From Asterias amurensis (taxonomy: Eukaryota; Echinodermata; Asteroidea; Forcipulatida; Asteriidae): DNA of 64,000 nt. The notes below the pieces were generated by a model. The model saw only the letters and a program-made list of their open reading frames with translations, was not told the origin of the DNA and made no database searches. The position numbers and the translations under genes were made by a program. This document shows positions 22,801 to 32,768 of the stretch, piece after piece; position 1 is the first letter of the stretch; the number at the start of each line of letters is the position of its first letter. The DNA is taken from the NCBI RefSeq assembly GCF_032118995.1, contig NC_092669.1:11208335-11272334 (forward strand). Reading direction: 5' to 3'.

Positions 22801-23382
22801 TCGTTTTTGAAAGGGCAAGGGCACCAAGGCATGTTCTCTTTGGTATAAAGGGCACCCTTTTGGAAAAATTTAAGGGCACGGCAATGACCAGGGCACAATG
22901 ACCTTCGTTGCTTCCGTCGAGTATGACCTGCATAATAATAATATTACATGGCAAAGGCGGGATTCCATGTGTGCGTTGGAAAAATGCAAACACAACTTGT
23001 GTATACTGCTTTCCGTAAAAAGGGTAGACTTGTGGGCGGGAAAAGTCGTTAGTGGTCTGACGCACAGCGCACAATGAATTATGGGAAATACCAACAGACA
23101 TAAATCACTTTAGATTAAAGGCACTGCGCTCTTTATGTCTGCGTGAGTATCTTGTAAGTCTGCTGCCACCTAGTGTTTGAAAGTCTCACATTAATTGTAC
23201 TTTTCTTCCCATCTTTAACAGACACGTGCGACCAACCCGCCAAAGATGCAGGACCATGCCGCATGTCTAAGAAACGATGGTCTTTCTCAGAGGGCGTGTG
23301 CACCGAGTTCATATACGGCGGTTGCGGTGGCAACTCAAACAACTTTGAGAGTTTGGAAGATTGCCAGGATACCTGCTCTTAG
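19841..23382 (+). CDS. secreted triple Kunitz-domain serine protease inhibitor
   Basis: Coding exons 19841-19910, 20741-20890, 22563-22718 and 23222-23382 give 178 aa; the leader exon ends at 17920. Residues 1-20 are a signal peptide ([20 protein letters not shown]). Three Kunitz domains follow with almost no linker: 26-74, 76-124 and 128-177. Each is one phase 1-1 exon with six cysteines and a YGGC motif. All three P1 residues after GPC are arginine (36, 86, 139), so trypsin-like proteases are the predicted targets. Domains 2 and 3 are the most alike (GPCRM, KD.GPC), and about 80 bp of intron in front of their exons is also alike, showing exon duplication. Same orientation, promoter and leader as Kunitz gene 1, so the pair arose by tandem duplication. 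Introns hold R2, R1 and R7-like elements. Target protease and tissue are unknown. Confidence 0.93.
19944..20352. repeat. R2 MITE, TTAA flanked
   Basis: TTAA at 19944-19947 and 20349-20352. Inverted ends AGGAACACGTTGCCTTGGAT and complement, centre ATTTTTGACTCCCATTTAAT. Lies in an intron of Kunitz gene 2. Confidence 0.88.
20985..21349. repeat. R1 MITE, one end shortened
   Basis: Starts inside the terminus (GGGACACTATTACTC) and runs to CTACCTTTAA. The central hairpin GACCTCAGATTTAGAACTTG is intact. Intron of Kunitz gene 2. Confidence 0.85.
21529..22061. repeat. R7-like element interrupted by an R2 MITE
   Basis: Left part GGGTGCGTTCGTTTTGCTTC to GACCTTGGGAAGCT, with inner inverted block GGACGAACGTGGGTTATTAT. 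An R2 copy (TTAA 21664-21667 and 22046-22049) follows, then the lost end CTAACGCACCCA. A related element without R2 lies at 22318-22460, where the same place reads GGGAAGCTAAACGAACGCAC. Confidence 0.85.
22318..22460. repeat. R7-like element, left end missing
   Basis: AGCTTCCCTGGGTCGACCCG to GGGAAGCTAAACGAACGCAC. A perfect-looking hairpin has the inner arms CCAGGACGAACGTG and its near-complement. Lies 100 bp upstream of the second Kunitz-domain exon. Confidence 0.8.
22795..22930. repeat. R16 dispersed repeat
   Basis: GAAAGGGCAAGGGCACCAAG and GGGCACGGCAATGACCAGGG are R16 blocks in the reverse sense to 5683-5850. Lies in an intron of Kunitz gene 2. Confidence 0.55.
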
Positions 23383-23889
23383 CTTGAACATCTGACGTCA
23401 CACTTCAAGGCTCGCGAATCATACGGCAGAGAGTGTGGCCTCCTCTATATAGCCTAAGTCAATTCCCCTTCATCTTCACCTTTCACCTAGATTCATATGC
23501 AGACGACCGCAAGTGCAGCTGCCAAACGCCTCGGACCAATCAAAACACAGATTTAGAAAGCTTACGTCACTTCTCGTTTATCCATGTTAAAATGATTATC
23601 CAATGAAATCACTGGTTCTGAAAAGCAAGTACCTGTCTTTAGGGGACCAGTCTATAACCTGCTCTTACAAACCAAAATGTGCTCTAATGACTTTACCGTC
23701 TCGTCCAGACAGTGCGGCGGGGACCAGACATCTTTCCAAGAAGCAGTCTAATAGTATACGACAAAACTCTGCTTAGTATGGTTTAAAAGTATACGTAGTT
23801 AATAGTCTCGACACGGTTTAAAGACTTGTTCTCCATCCTTCAACTGTGATAACTTGTAATGAATAGGCCTAAGTTTGTCCTGATGCGAA

Positions 23890-23895
23890 AATAAA
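23890..23895 (+). terminator. polyadenylation signal of Kunitz gene 2
   Basis: AATAAA about 510 nt after the stop codon, followed by more A/T-rich sequence. The only good candidate before the C-run at 23941. Confidence 0.5.
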
Positions 23896-25400
23896 AATAA
23901 TAATGAGATTTCGAAATCACGGCTTGACTTCCTTGGGCTCCCCCCCCCCCCCCCCCGTTAAAAACTTCCAGAGGAGCCTTAAGATGGACCAAGCCCAAGC
24001 CGTGGTTTCGAAGGGATATTCCTGGGCCCTGACCCCCACCCCCACCTCTATAATGGAATGGTCCAGTTTGGGAAATCAATGACTCCCGTCTTCCTTGGAG
24101 TTCAGCCAAAATCCTTTTGGCTTTGATCATGCGCATTGGGACAAGCAATAGGCTTCCGATGACGTAATGACGGCTTCGGCATTACTACTTTGGCCAGATC
24201 ATCAGTAGGACCCATATTGTTATTAGTGTGGCAGTCAACGGCCTTTTAGCCGTGTAGCGATCAAGTCATTCTTTATCAGACACATATAAGCTTTCACCCC
24301 ACTACCAGAAGTAAGTCACCCTGTGACCCAGAAATGCATGAGTCCGGCCCCCTGAATCCACCGGGTAAATTCTGACCCAAAAGTTTTCCAGAGAGACGAT
24401 AAATCGCCAACTGCTGTTTATGTCTTTTAGTTCTTATGTTAGTTTTATTCCTTTAGATATTTAGTTATTTAGTTATCTCACCCTTTCACAATGCAGCTTT
24501 AGTTGTCTATTTAGTCGAATAAATTTTAAGCAATCAAAACCAGAAGAATCTGTTGTCTGCTCTGTTGTTGTTGACTACTCAATATTATTTTTGCCTTTTA
24601 CTTCAACTTTGTTTACCCAAACCCCTGCGGCAGTCTACCCGCTCAGTACTTTGATGTTTGGAGTGGGTACATCCGTTGGTGAGGTATTATGGTTTCTGGT
24701 AACACGTACCCTGATTCGCTGTGTAGATTTTGTTCTTTGATGAGAGCTAGTCTTGCTATTAAATTGTATGACAAACCCCCGCCTTAAAGTTTGTTTCAAG
24801 TTTTGTTATCTTTTTCGTCGCCAGCTACCTCCCCCCCCCCCCCCATCCCGATCCCCTCGAAAATATTGCGGTATTTTACAAGCCAACGCATGTACGTCGG
24901 ATTTAACTTTGAATATCCAGGCCATGGAGGCCGTGTAATGATGTGAGGCCACATGTGATTATGGACGTGGGCTCAATCAACGGCAGCACGATGTGAGCCG
25001 TCAGATGTTCTGGCCCCTCGCCCCGCCCCCTTCCCCCCCCAAAAAAAAAAAAAAATTAAAAAAAATTAATCAACAGCGCCCTCTCTTAGATGCTTGAAAA
25101 GCCCTCTGTTGTTGAGGCATGTTAATTGACTGTTTTTGTTGTATTGTTTAATTAAAAAGAATACAAATTTCCTTGTTTAGTGTATACTTTCGTGTATACT
25201 TTAAACTTAAAGATACTAACATTTATAACACCAACAATAAAACCACATAAAAAGAGCCATGTCAGTGAGTTTTTGATGATATAACGGGCCCGGAATAAAT
25301 GTTGTTGTTATGACAACCAGTCAACAGTGGACATCCAGCAGCAGGAGGCGCGCACAGTCAGTGCATTGTTTACGCTGTGGATTTTGTATGCAGAGCATGC
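23896..25400. other. intergenic stretch with C/A runs and a hairpin
   Basis: An inverted repeat at 23910-24010 (ATTTCGAAATCACGGCTTG and CAAGCCGTGGTTTCGAAGG) surrounds a C-run at 23941-23956. More C-runs occur at 24830-24844 and 25035-25040, with an A-run at 25041-25054. No gene is supported here. Confidence 0.6.
25304..25318. promoter_or_regulatory. candidate RFX X-box upstream of PIFO
   Basis: GTTGTTATGACAACC is an imperfect inverted repeat. Read on the minus strand, GTTGTC-AT-AACAAC fits the relaxed X-box consensus RYYNYY-N(1-3)-RRNRAC. It lies about 130 bp before the inferred first exon of a ciliary gene, the usual place for RFX sites. Binding is inferred, not shown. Confidence 0.45.
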
Positions 25401-25569
25401 ATACAACGTCGTGTGAGTGTTTTTACGTGTGAGACAGATACAATCGTAAGTTCGTTTTTTGAAGGGGGTAGGTGCTTGCTGCTAATTAAACCACAAACAG
25501 ATTTAGTTTACTGTTAAGTGATCAAGAAGACAGGAACATAATCAACATTGAGATATTACAGGTTCGACA

Positions 25570-28500
25570 ATGACGACAACTCTGCCATCGTTGGACGGTA
25601 AGTTGAGATTTTTTAGAAGAGTAAAATTAGGTCAGGTTCAGTCAGGTCTTTCAACCGCTCAAAAAAAGGAGACCACTCAAATCAAAAAGGAGTTGAAAAA
25701 CCTGAAGTTGATAAAGATATGGCCTCCTATTCCTAAAATAATTCACAATAAAAACCAGATAGCTGGACAGTCGTGAGTCGATCAATATTAGAATTTTAGA
25801 GATATATTGAAGACTTTCTCACTCTAATTCTCAATCAGTCAGACTCAGTCAAGAGACTCGAGTCAGTTCAGAATCGGATTCAAATTTTTTATTGACATCG
25901 TTACTAAAATAGTCTTCCTCTTTTCATGCTTTTTACTAATTTTATAAACTTAATTCATTTTATCATGGATGTTGGGGGCCTAAATTAAACTTTTATTTTA
26001 AGTTTAATAAGTCTAAAACCTACATTGTGAACTTCAATCAATTCAAAGGCTGGTGTCGTTTCTAGAAGAAAATTAACAAGTAAGCGAGTAATTACTAACT
26101 AAATGTATCCATGCTTCAAATTCGAAAGAAGAGCAGTTTATCCGCTAGTTTTGCAATGATCGTAATCCTACATTACAAATCGTCGGGAGGATGAAGGGAA
26201 TACAGTCGTCGCAACTTATTTATATCCGCTTGTTTGAGCATGTATTTGTACTTCATTATTAATTTATGTCTTTGATTTGTTTTTTTAGCCCTCCTTGGAA
26301 AGGAGAAGAAGAGTAACGTCTCCTTCGGTACGACGAGAGACCGCCCTCTATTCCCAGGCAAGATTCCACAGAATCGCATGGGAGCAGGAATTGGTCTGGA
26401 GAGCGCCCCCCACAGAGCACCATGCAGCTACGATAATGATGAGGTATAAACGCAAACTGCCTAACACCCGTTTTAGACAGAAGAGCCAGAATCGCCCTCC
26501 ACCAATTAGATTAGGAAGAGACTCTAGGTAGATTCAAATAAATTTTGGTTTCACACAGGCGAACTTAACATACCATTTAGGTTCGGCTCATGACAAGATC
26601 GCCATCAGAAACCAAGGCGCTCCAGAGTCAATCTTTTGACTTCTAACACATCCAGTTGTTCCTTACTGTTTTAGCCGTCAAACTTTTCATGTACTTCATT
26701 CAGAATTTGGTGTGCCTGTTGTTTGGATTTATTTCACCAGACTATTGAAGGAATCATCCTTAGTTTTGTTCCTGTACAACAAGATTAACCTAGTCTTGGT
26801 TGCAAGGCATTTGCATAGATTAGTTTCCAGCCTTACTACCATGAGCTGTATAGCCGGCTAGCTTTGCGTAGGTCTATTTTCACGACTATGGGCAGCACGC
26901 CGTTCTCACTACCATCATGGGCAGCGAACATATTGGCCGCTAGCTTTGCAGAAGTCTACTCTTGGTTTGATTATCAGCCTCTGTACTACAGCCAGTCATC
27001 AACCGAAATAAAATCAAGAAGAAAAGCCCGCCCTTCGTCGGGTTACGTATTAGACAGTGACGTCTTGGATCAAGACTACGATTAACCCAGTGTTTCTTTC
27101 CTTTATTTTGATTACAGAAAACCACCTTCCTTTACAACATAGACCGTCAAGTAACAAGCAAGAAGGGTTACACGATGGGAGCTCGGACAGGACCGAGATT
27201 CCGGAAAGAATTTGCTGTAAGTGTTGTTAGGAGGTTGTCAGTTGTGTGGTTACAGGCCCAGTGTTAAAGGAATACGTTACCTTGGATCGGACGAGTTGGT
27301 CTATAAAAGGCATTTGAAACTGTTTGTTATAAAATGCCTTATGCTTGGAATTTCAAAAAATTTGACTCCCACCCCCAATGACCGACCGTGTTAGTCGACG
27401 AGGTAAAAGGAAAACCGTGCAATTTCGAGGCATGTTTGTGTGGATCATTGTATTCTACTTTACCAACATCTTTCTAACCTTATGTATTTTATAACAAATG
27501 GTTACAAACGCTTTTCAAAGACGAACTCGACCGATCCAAGGCGACTTGTTCCTTTAAATTACAAGACTCTAGCCAGTAGTTAAATGGGTATTTTCAGCCT
27601 TGGTGTTTTATAATTGTATCTTTGATAGTAATTAAGTCAAGGGGCCCTCAAAAGTCCCCAGAACTGTGGCCTGGGCCCAATTTCTTGGCTAAGCTTATCG
27701 TCAAATTCTGGGCTTACGATCTAAATTCTCTGCTTACTGTGCAAGACACAAATTTCTGCGCTAGCTGTGTAAGCGAAGAATTCAGCGTCCAGTATGTAGA
27801 CGCAGAAGCAAAAATTGCCTGCTTACCTGTGATATACGCTTGACATAAGCACGTAATTCCCTGTAAGCGACGATTCTTTGCTTACTAAGCCATAGCACCG
27901 GTACGAGATTCAAACCCGTTAAAAGAGGTGAAAGGCAGGCAAGAAACATAAACCCCAATGTACCTAGTTATCACAAAGTTAAAACTATGTATTTGTTTTC
28001 TATTTTAGACTGTCACACCATGCCCTTCCACCTACCAGACAAAACACACCGATGCCAAGACGTTTGTTCCGTCCAACAAGCCATTCCATGTTGGTGCTAA
28101 CAGGTTCTACAGAAATACAGTTGATCCTGAACTCACACCAGGGTAGGTATACTAATCTTTTACAGGTCCTAGTAGGTGCTTTGACAGACTCTCAGTGTAA
28201 AGTTCCAACTAACTGGCACCCAAGGCCTTTAATTTGGTTCTTGAAGGGGCACAAACAACAAAATTCTAGTAAGGGGCACCTCTGTGAGGAAAATGTTAAC
28301 TTGAGTTTGAACTTTACAAAGAGCACCACAGCAAAAGTGCAGGGCATCAAGGCGATTGCTGTGGGTGTTGTGGGTTTGTAATTCTAGGCCTGGCACCCAA
28401 GGCTTCTCCGTTCTTCCAGATCCATACACATGTACTTTAGCTATCCCCAAAGCCAATACTGTTTCTGATTCGCACAGCATGCACCCTTGTTTACAGGTTT

Positions 28501-29078
28501 CCTCAGGGTTCGGGGCAATGGTGGTTAATGCGCCAAAGCAAATAGATTAGGAGCGACTCAAGGTCAACCGAAGTAAATTTTTGCTTCAGACAGGCAAACT
28601 TAACCTAAGATGTACAATTGCTCGGCTCATGACAAGATCTAAAACCAAGAACCAGAGAAAGTCCAACCGACTGCAACAGTCGATCTTTCAACTTCTAGCA
28701 CGTCCAGTCGCTCCTAAATGTTTCAGACATCAAACTTTTCATTGTACTTTTTTTCAGAAATTGGTTCGGCGTGACTCTGGAGCGCCTGTCTGATACAGGC
28801 GTTAGTTTCATAACCAGATGTTGCTCTGCATAATTATAATTCCTGTTGTCACTTTCTCTGATTGCAGGGCTGGAACCTATGAGCACAACGTCCCGCGGGA
28901 TCGTAAAGTCGCCTTCCATGGGACCTTCGGAGGACCCCAGCTTCTTAAGGTCCAACCAGACGACTCGGTCCTCATGCCCGAAGACTGTAAAGGCACAACT
29001 ACAAAGAGTCGTATGATGACATATAAGGACAAGAGGAAGTTTGCCATCCGTGAAGCGTATTTATCTCTTTACTATTAA
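25570..29078 (+). CDS. PIFO: Pitchfork, ciliary microtubule-associated protein 3
   Basis: Five coding exons: 25570-25597, 26289-26443, 27118-27216, 28009-28142 and 28868-29078 (208 aa; human 191). Phases agree at all junctions. A 5'UTR exon probably ends at 25445 (donor GTAAGT) and joins an AG at 25561. Matches to human PIFO: FGTTRDRPLFPGKI with SAPHRAPCSY, KKGYTMGARTGPRF, a central PSTYQTKHTDAKTF part, PGAGTYEHNV, and the diagnostic ending EAYLSLYY followed by stop. PIFO is linked to primary cilium disassembly and ciliary targeting in vertebrates. No enzyme domain or membrane segment is seen. Intron 3 holds an R2 MITE, and introns 2 and 4 share a 230-bp repeat. The gene is convergent with EIF3M. 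Confidence 0.93.
26500..26725 (+). repeat. repeat shared by PIFO introns 2 and 4, copy 1
   Basis: Blocks TTAGATTAGGAAG.GACTC, CGGCTCATGACAAGATC, TCAATCTTTTGACTTCTA and GTCAAACTTTTCATGTACTT recur in the same order at 28535-28775. About 75-80 percent alike by eye. Confidence 0.75.
27264..27557. repeat. R2 MITE, internally shortened
   Basis: TTAA at 27264-27267 and 27554-27557. Ends AGGAATACGTTACCTTGGAT and GATCCAAGGCGACTTGTTCC. About 100 bp of the left arm is missing compared with 8717-9106. Intron 3 of PIFO. Confidence 0.85.
27660..27895. repeat. R8-like repeat in PIFO intron 3
   Basis: GGGCCCAATTTCTTGGCTAA and several GCTTAC/GTAAGC blocks in both senses resemble R8, but the body is different. 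Ends uncertain. Confidence 0.45.
28535..28775 (+). repeat. repeat shared by PIFO introns 2 and 4, copy 2
   Basis: See copy at 26500-26725. Here the order is ATAGATTAGGAGCGACTC, CGGCTCATGACAAGATC, TCGATCTTTCAACTTCTAG, CATCAAACTTTTCATTGTAC. Confidence 0.75.
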
Positions 29079-29710
29079 ACACGGATTTTGACTTTTCTTT
29101 AAAATATTATGGATTACTCCATTCTGCTCTCATTATAAAAAGTAAGCCTGTGCGACTAGTGAAATTAACTACTCGAAGTCGCGCCTCAAATAGTTGCGAC
29201 TTCGACACTAGTCATGACAAATTTTTATTTCCAAGAAGCATTGGGCAGCATATTGTTTGCCGCAATATATTAGTTTGTGCTGAAAGAATTGAAGGATTGT
29301 GTCACTGATATCCGATTGTGAGTATATGTTATGGTGTCAAGAATAGTCATGAATGACACAATTGGTTCACAAAGCAGGAAGTCAAGACTATTTTTGTAGT
29401 AGTTGTGTTGGTAAGATTAACCGAGTAGCTGAATATGGTAGTCGCGACTCAACTAAAGCAATCAATAGTCGCGGCTTCAACACTGGTCACACTACTAGTC
29501 GCCCAGGCTTAATAAAAAGCACCGTTATAGAGAGGTTCTGCTTACTAAGAGTACATTCTGAAGTCCAAAATCTCATTTTCTACTTCAGGTTTCTTTGTTT
29601 TGCTGTCCTCTTATAACAACGATCCTGTTATAAAGAGGTATTAGTTATTTTTATTTCATATTTTGTACATAATGGATGGTTTAATGATTTCCTTTGCATT
29701 TTTGTTTATT

Positions 29711-29716
29711 AATAAA
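29711..29716 (+). terminator. likely PIFO polyadenylation signal
   Basis: AATAAA in an AT-rich tail 630 nt after the stop. Other candidates lie at 29511 and 29754. The opposite-strand signal for EIF3M (TTTATT at 29793-29798) lies just beyond, so the two genes probably end within about 100 bp of each other. Confidence 0.45.
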
Positions 29717-30169
29717 ATGATGTAATATACCTACTGTAAATAGTATTGGAAACAATAAAACAATGACAAAGTTACATTTCTTGGTTTAAGTGTTTATTTG
29801 TTGACAATAGACTGTTTTTTCAACTTCATTTTACAGATGGGGGGTAGACCAAAGGAAAACAAAAATTACTCAATTTCACGGGCTCCAATGTTCGAATACG
29901 CGCTAGACTTGCGACAGTCTATACACTTCTCTCTTGTGATACCACAATACTTGACAATAGTATTGGGGGGGGGGGGGTCATTAACGTACAATAGTACTTT
30001 CAGTTTATTTCAAATATCGCTTATGATTCAATTGAAATATCCAGCAGAACATAAACACAAAATATAGATGTTTTGTTAAAAACAGGGTTTTGCCCAACTA
30101 AGCAATGTGATACTCGAGAATGGCAATTACATTTAGAGTATAACCAAAGAAGGGTCTAAAGCAGTACCA

Positions 30170-30425
30170 TACCTGGAACTTTCGAGAGGGCAAGGCCATT
30201 TTCATATTGCAAAGGGTACTTTCATTGGAAAACATTACAGTGTTTTCTCCCAGGGAAATTATTAAAGGGGCACAAAGGCCAAGACCAGGGGCAACCGGCC
30301 ATGGGGCAACAGAAGCTGTGGCCTCTGTGATGGGGGATATTTCTACAAATTAAAACAAACATTAAGTCTATGGGGCACCAAGGCCTGAGTCAAGCAGAGG
30401 CTGTGCCCTCAGTTTTGACCAAAGT
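30170..30425. repeat. R16 dispersed repeat in EIF3M 3' region
   Basis: GGGCAAGGCCATTTTCATAT, AAGGGTACTTTCATTGGAAA and GGGGCAACCGGCCATGGGGC are R16 blocks. Lies between the EIF3M stop and the likely poly(A) site, so probably transcribed in its 3'UTR. Confidence 0.55.
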
Positions 30426-30537
30426 CTACTTCTGTGTGTTTGTGACGAAAAACACAAAGGGGTCATTCACAAATACTGCCCTCTATTGACTATTTTTGAC
30501 CAGTCATGCTTAGTCAGTGCAACAATGTCTACTCCAA

Positions 30538-30770
30538 TCTGGGCCCAATTTCATAAAGCCTGTAAGCACAGTATTGCTTAACAAAACACCAGCCGAAATT
30601 ACAATAGGTTAATATTGTTTGACTGGTGCCCCACTCAGTTTTAACTAAGCACAGAAAAGTATTGCTTAACAAAAACAGGTTACCACCAAATTGATAAAAA
30701 AATTTGCTTAGCAAAGAAATTTGTCAAGCAGTATTTGCTGCTATAACAGCTTTATGAAGTTGGGCCCTGA
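30538..30770. repeat. R8 repeat, most complete copy
   Basis: Ends GGGCCCAATTTCATAAAGCC and GCTTTATGAAGTTGGGCCC are inverted repeats, and TTGCTTAACAAAA blocks recur inside. A palindromic MITE of about 230 bp lying within the probable EIF3M 3'UTR. Confidence 0.75.
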
Positions 30771-30807
30771 AATCCAAACAAGAAATAGGGGGAGGGGCTA
30801 TATTTTT

Positions 30808-32688
30808 TCAAGGGAGGGGCGCAGGAACAATCTTCTCCATCCGTGATTGGACGAGGCTCAGGTTTTGTTGCCAGTTGGTCAGGTGTTCCCTCAACTGCTG
30901 CCATTGCTGTTTGCCGAAGGTGCGTAACAACACGTAGCTGTGGATGGAGGAAAAAAAAAAACGGAAATCTCTTAAAAAGAAAATTTAATCTTTAAAAATA
31001 ATAATAATTAATAATGATGTATATTGCGCCTATTCCATAAAATGACAAAATTACGCTTACCAGAACAAGGTTACCAGCCAAACTACCATGTAACAAGTAC
31101 AATTTGTGACTGGTATCCTTCTCATTTCTGCTTGGCAGAACAATGTTAAGCAATAAGCAATATGCCATGCTTTTTGACACGTAACTTACTTGATTGTGAT
31201 CTTCTTCTGTAGCTGGTCAATGCGAGCTCGCACCATTTTGGTTTTTACAACTGCAAATACAAAACGTGAGGAAAAAAAAAAAAATTAGAAACACTATATC
31301 AGGGGTGCGTTTTGGCGGTAGTAACCAACAACAGTTTCGTTCACTCGCCAGTGGTTAACCAATGGCAAATTCAACCGAAACAGCTATTGGTTACGACCAC
31401 CAAAACGCACCCAAGATAAACAAATTACAAACGTCCAATGACATGAAAGTGTCAGTCTCAATAGACATGAAACAGGCACATTGACAAACTTATAATCAGA
31501 GCGAATTATACACCTTCGGAACAGAAAGAAAAAAATACAGTTCACAGATTTACAAATAACTTACAGGTTTTACAGAAGGTAATGGTGAAAGAAGTTTTTT
31601 GAAATATTGTTCCATGTAATGCTTTACCTTTTGAGAAAACATTACCACAATAACAATTCTCGAACGCGAGAATTACGGATTTATTTTAAACACATGCTAA
31701 ACGTGCGGAAACAAGGTATGGGTTTACCCGTATTTTCTCCCGATGACCGATTGAGCCTAAATTTTCACATGTTTGTTATTTTATATATATGTTGTGATAC
31801 ACGAAGTGTGGGCCTTTGGACAATACTGTTTACCGAAAGTGTACAATGGCTTTAAAGAAAAATCCATTGGAAAAAAAATTGCTTTAAAAAGGAAGAAATT
31901 AGCTTCGATATAATAAACAACACGCAACACTCACCCTCAATGATGAATCCCTCGACCTGCTCCGTCTCTATCTTGAGTTCGTTCTCGATCGTTGAGAATG
32001 GAATCTCCTTCTGATCGATGGCCATGCTCACAAACGATAAGATGCGCATTTTCTGCAAGTTCTGCTCGTGTGATAAACCTACATTCGCAAACCAACCACA
32101 ACATTTTAAACGCAAACTACAATAAGTTATCGACCCAATTAATTTACATTTATGTTTACTGTTACTTGATGATACTTTTGGTTTACTCCACATAATACAT
32201 CTACGTAATTGTTAATACTTTTAATGGAAGTATGAAAATAAATGTGTGTTTGAAAAAATAAAAAATAAAAACTTGTACAGTTTGTCATATGCAACGTGCT
32301 GTGTACATAACAAGTCACCGCTGGTATGCGTTGTTTCTTGCACTACGATTCACACAAATCATCCGATACGAGATACATTTTTAGTTATAGGCGCTATGAA
32401 AATAAAGAAGGCCAAAGTTGTCATGAATGTCTTACCCAGTGTCATGATGAAATCCTGGTTGTTCTTGAAGAAGGTCATGTAGTCCTCAAGTTTGCCCGAA
32501 ACAAAAATGTTCAGAAGCTGTGTTTGGGAACAAAAATCGGAACAAACAAAATAAAGACTTAGGGCTGTTCAGAGTAATCAATGTTTAAAATCTTGAAACA
32601 TCTTTCAATTGTGTTGAGTGTTGAAAAAATTAATGAGATAGTATTTAATTGCTGTACCCCTGCCAAGGATTCCAACTGCCTCTACCAC

Positions 32689-32768
<80 letters not shown>

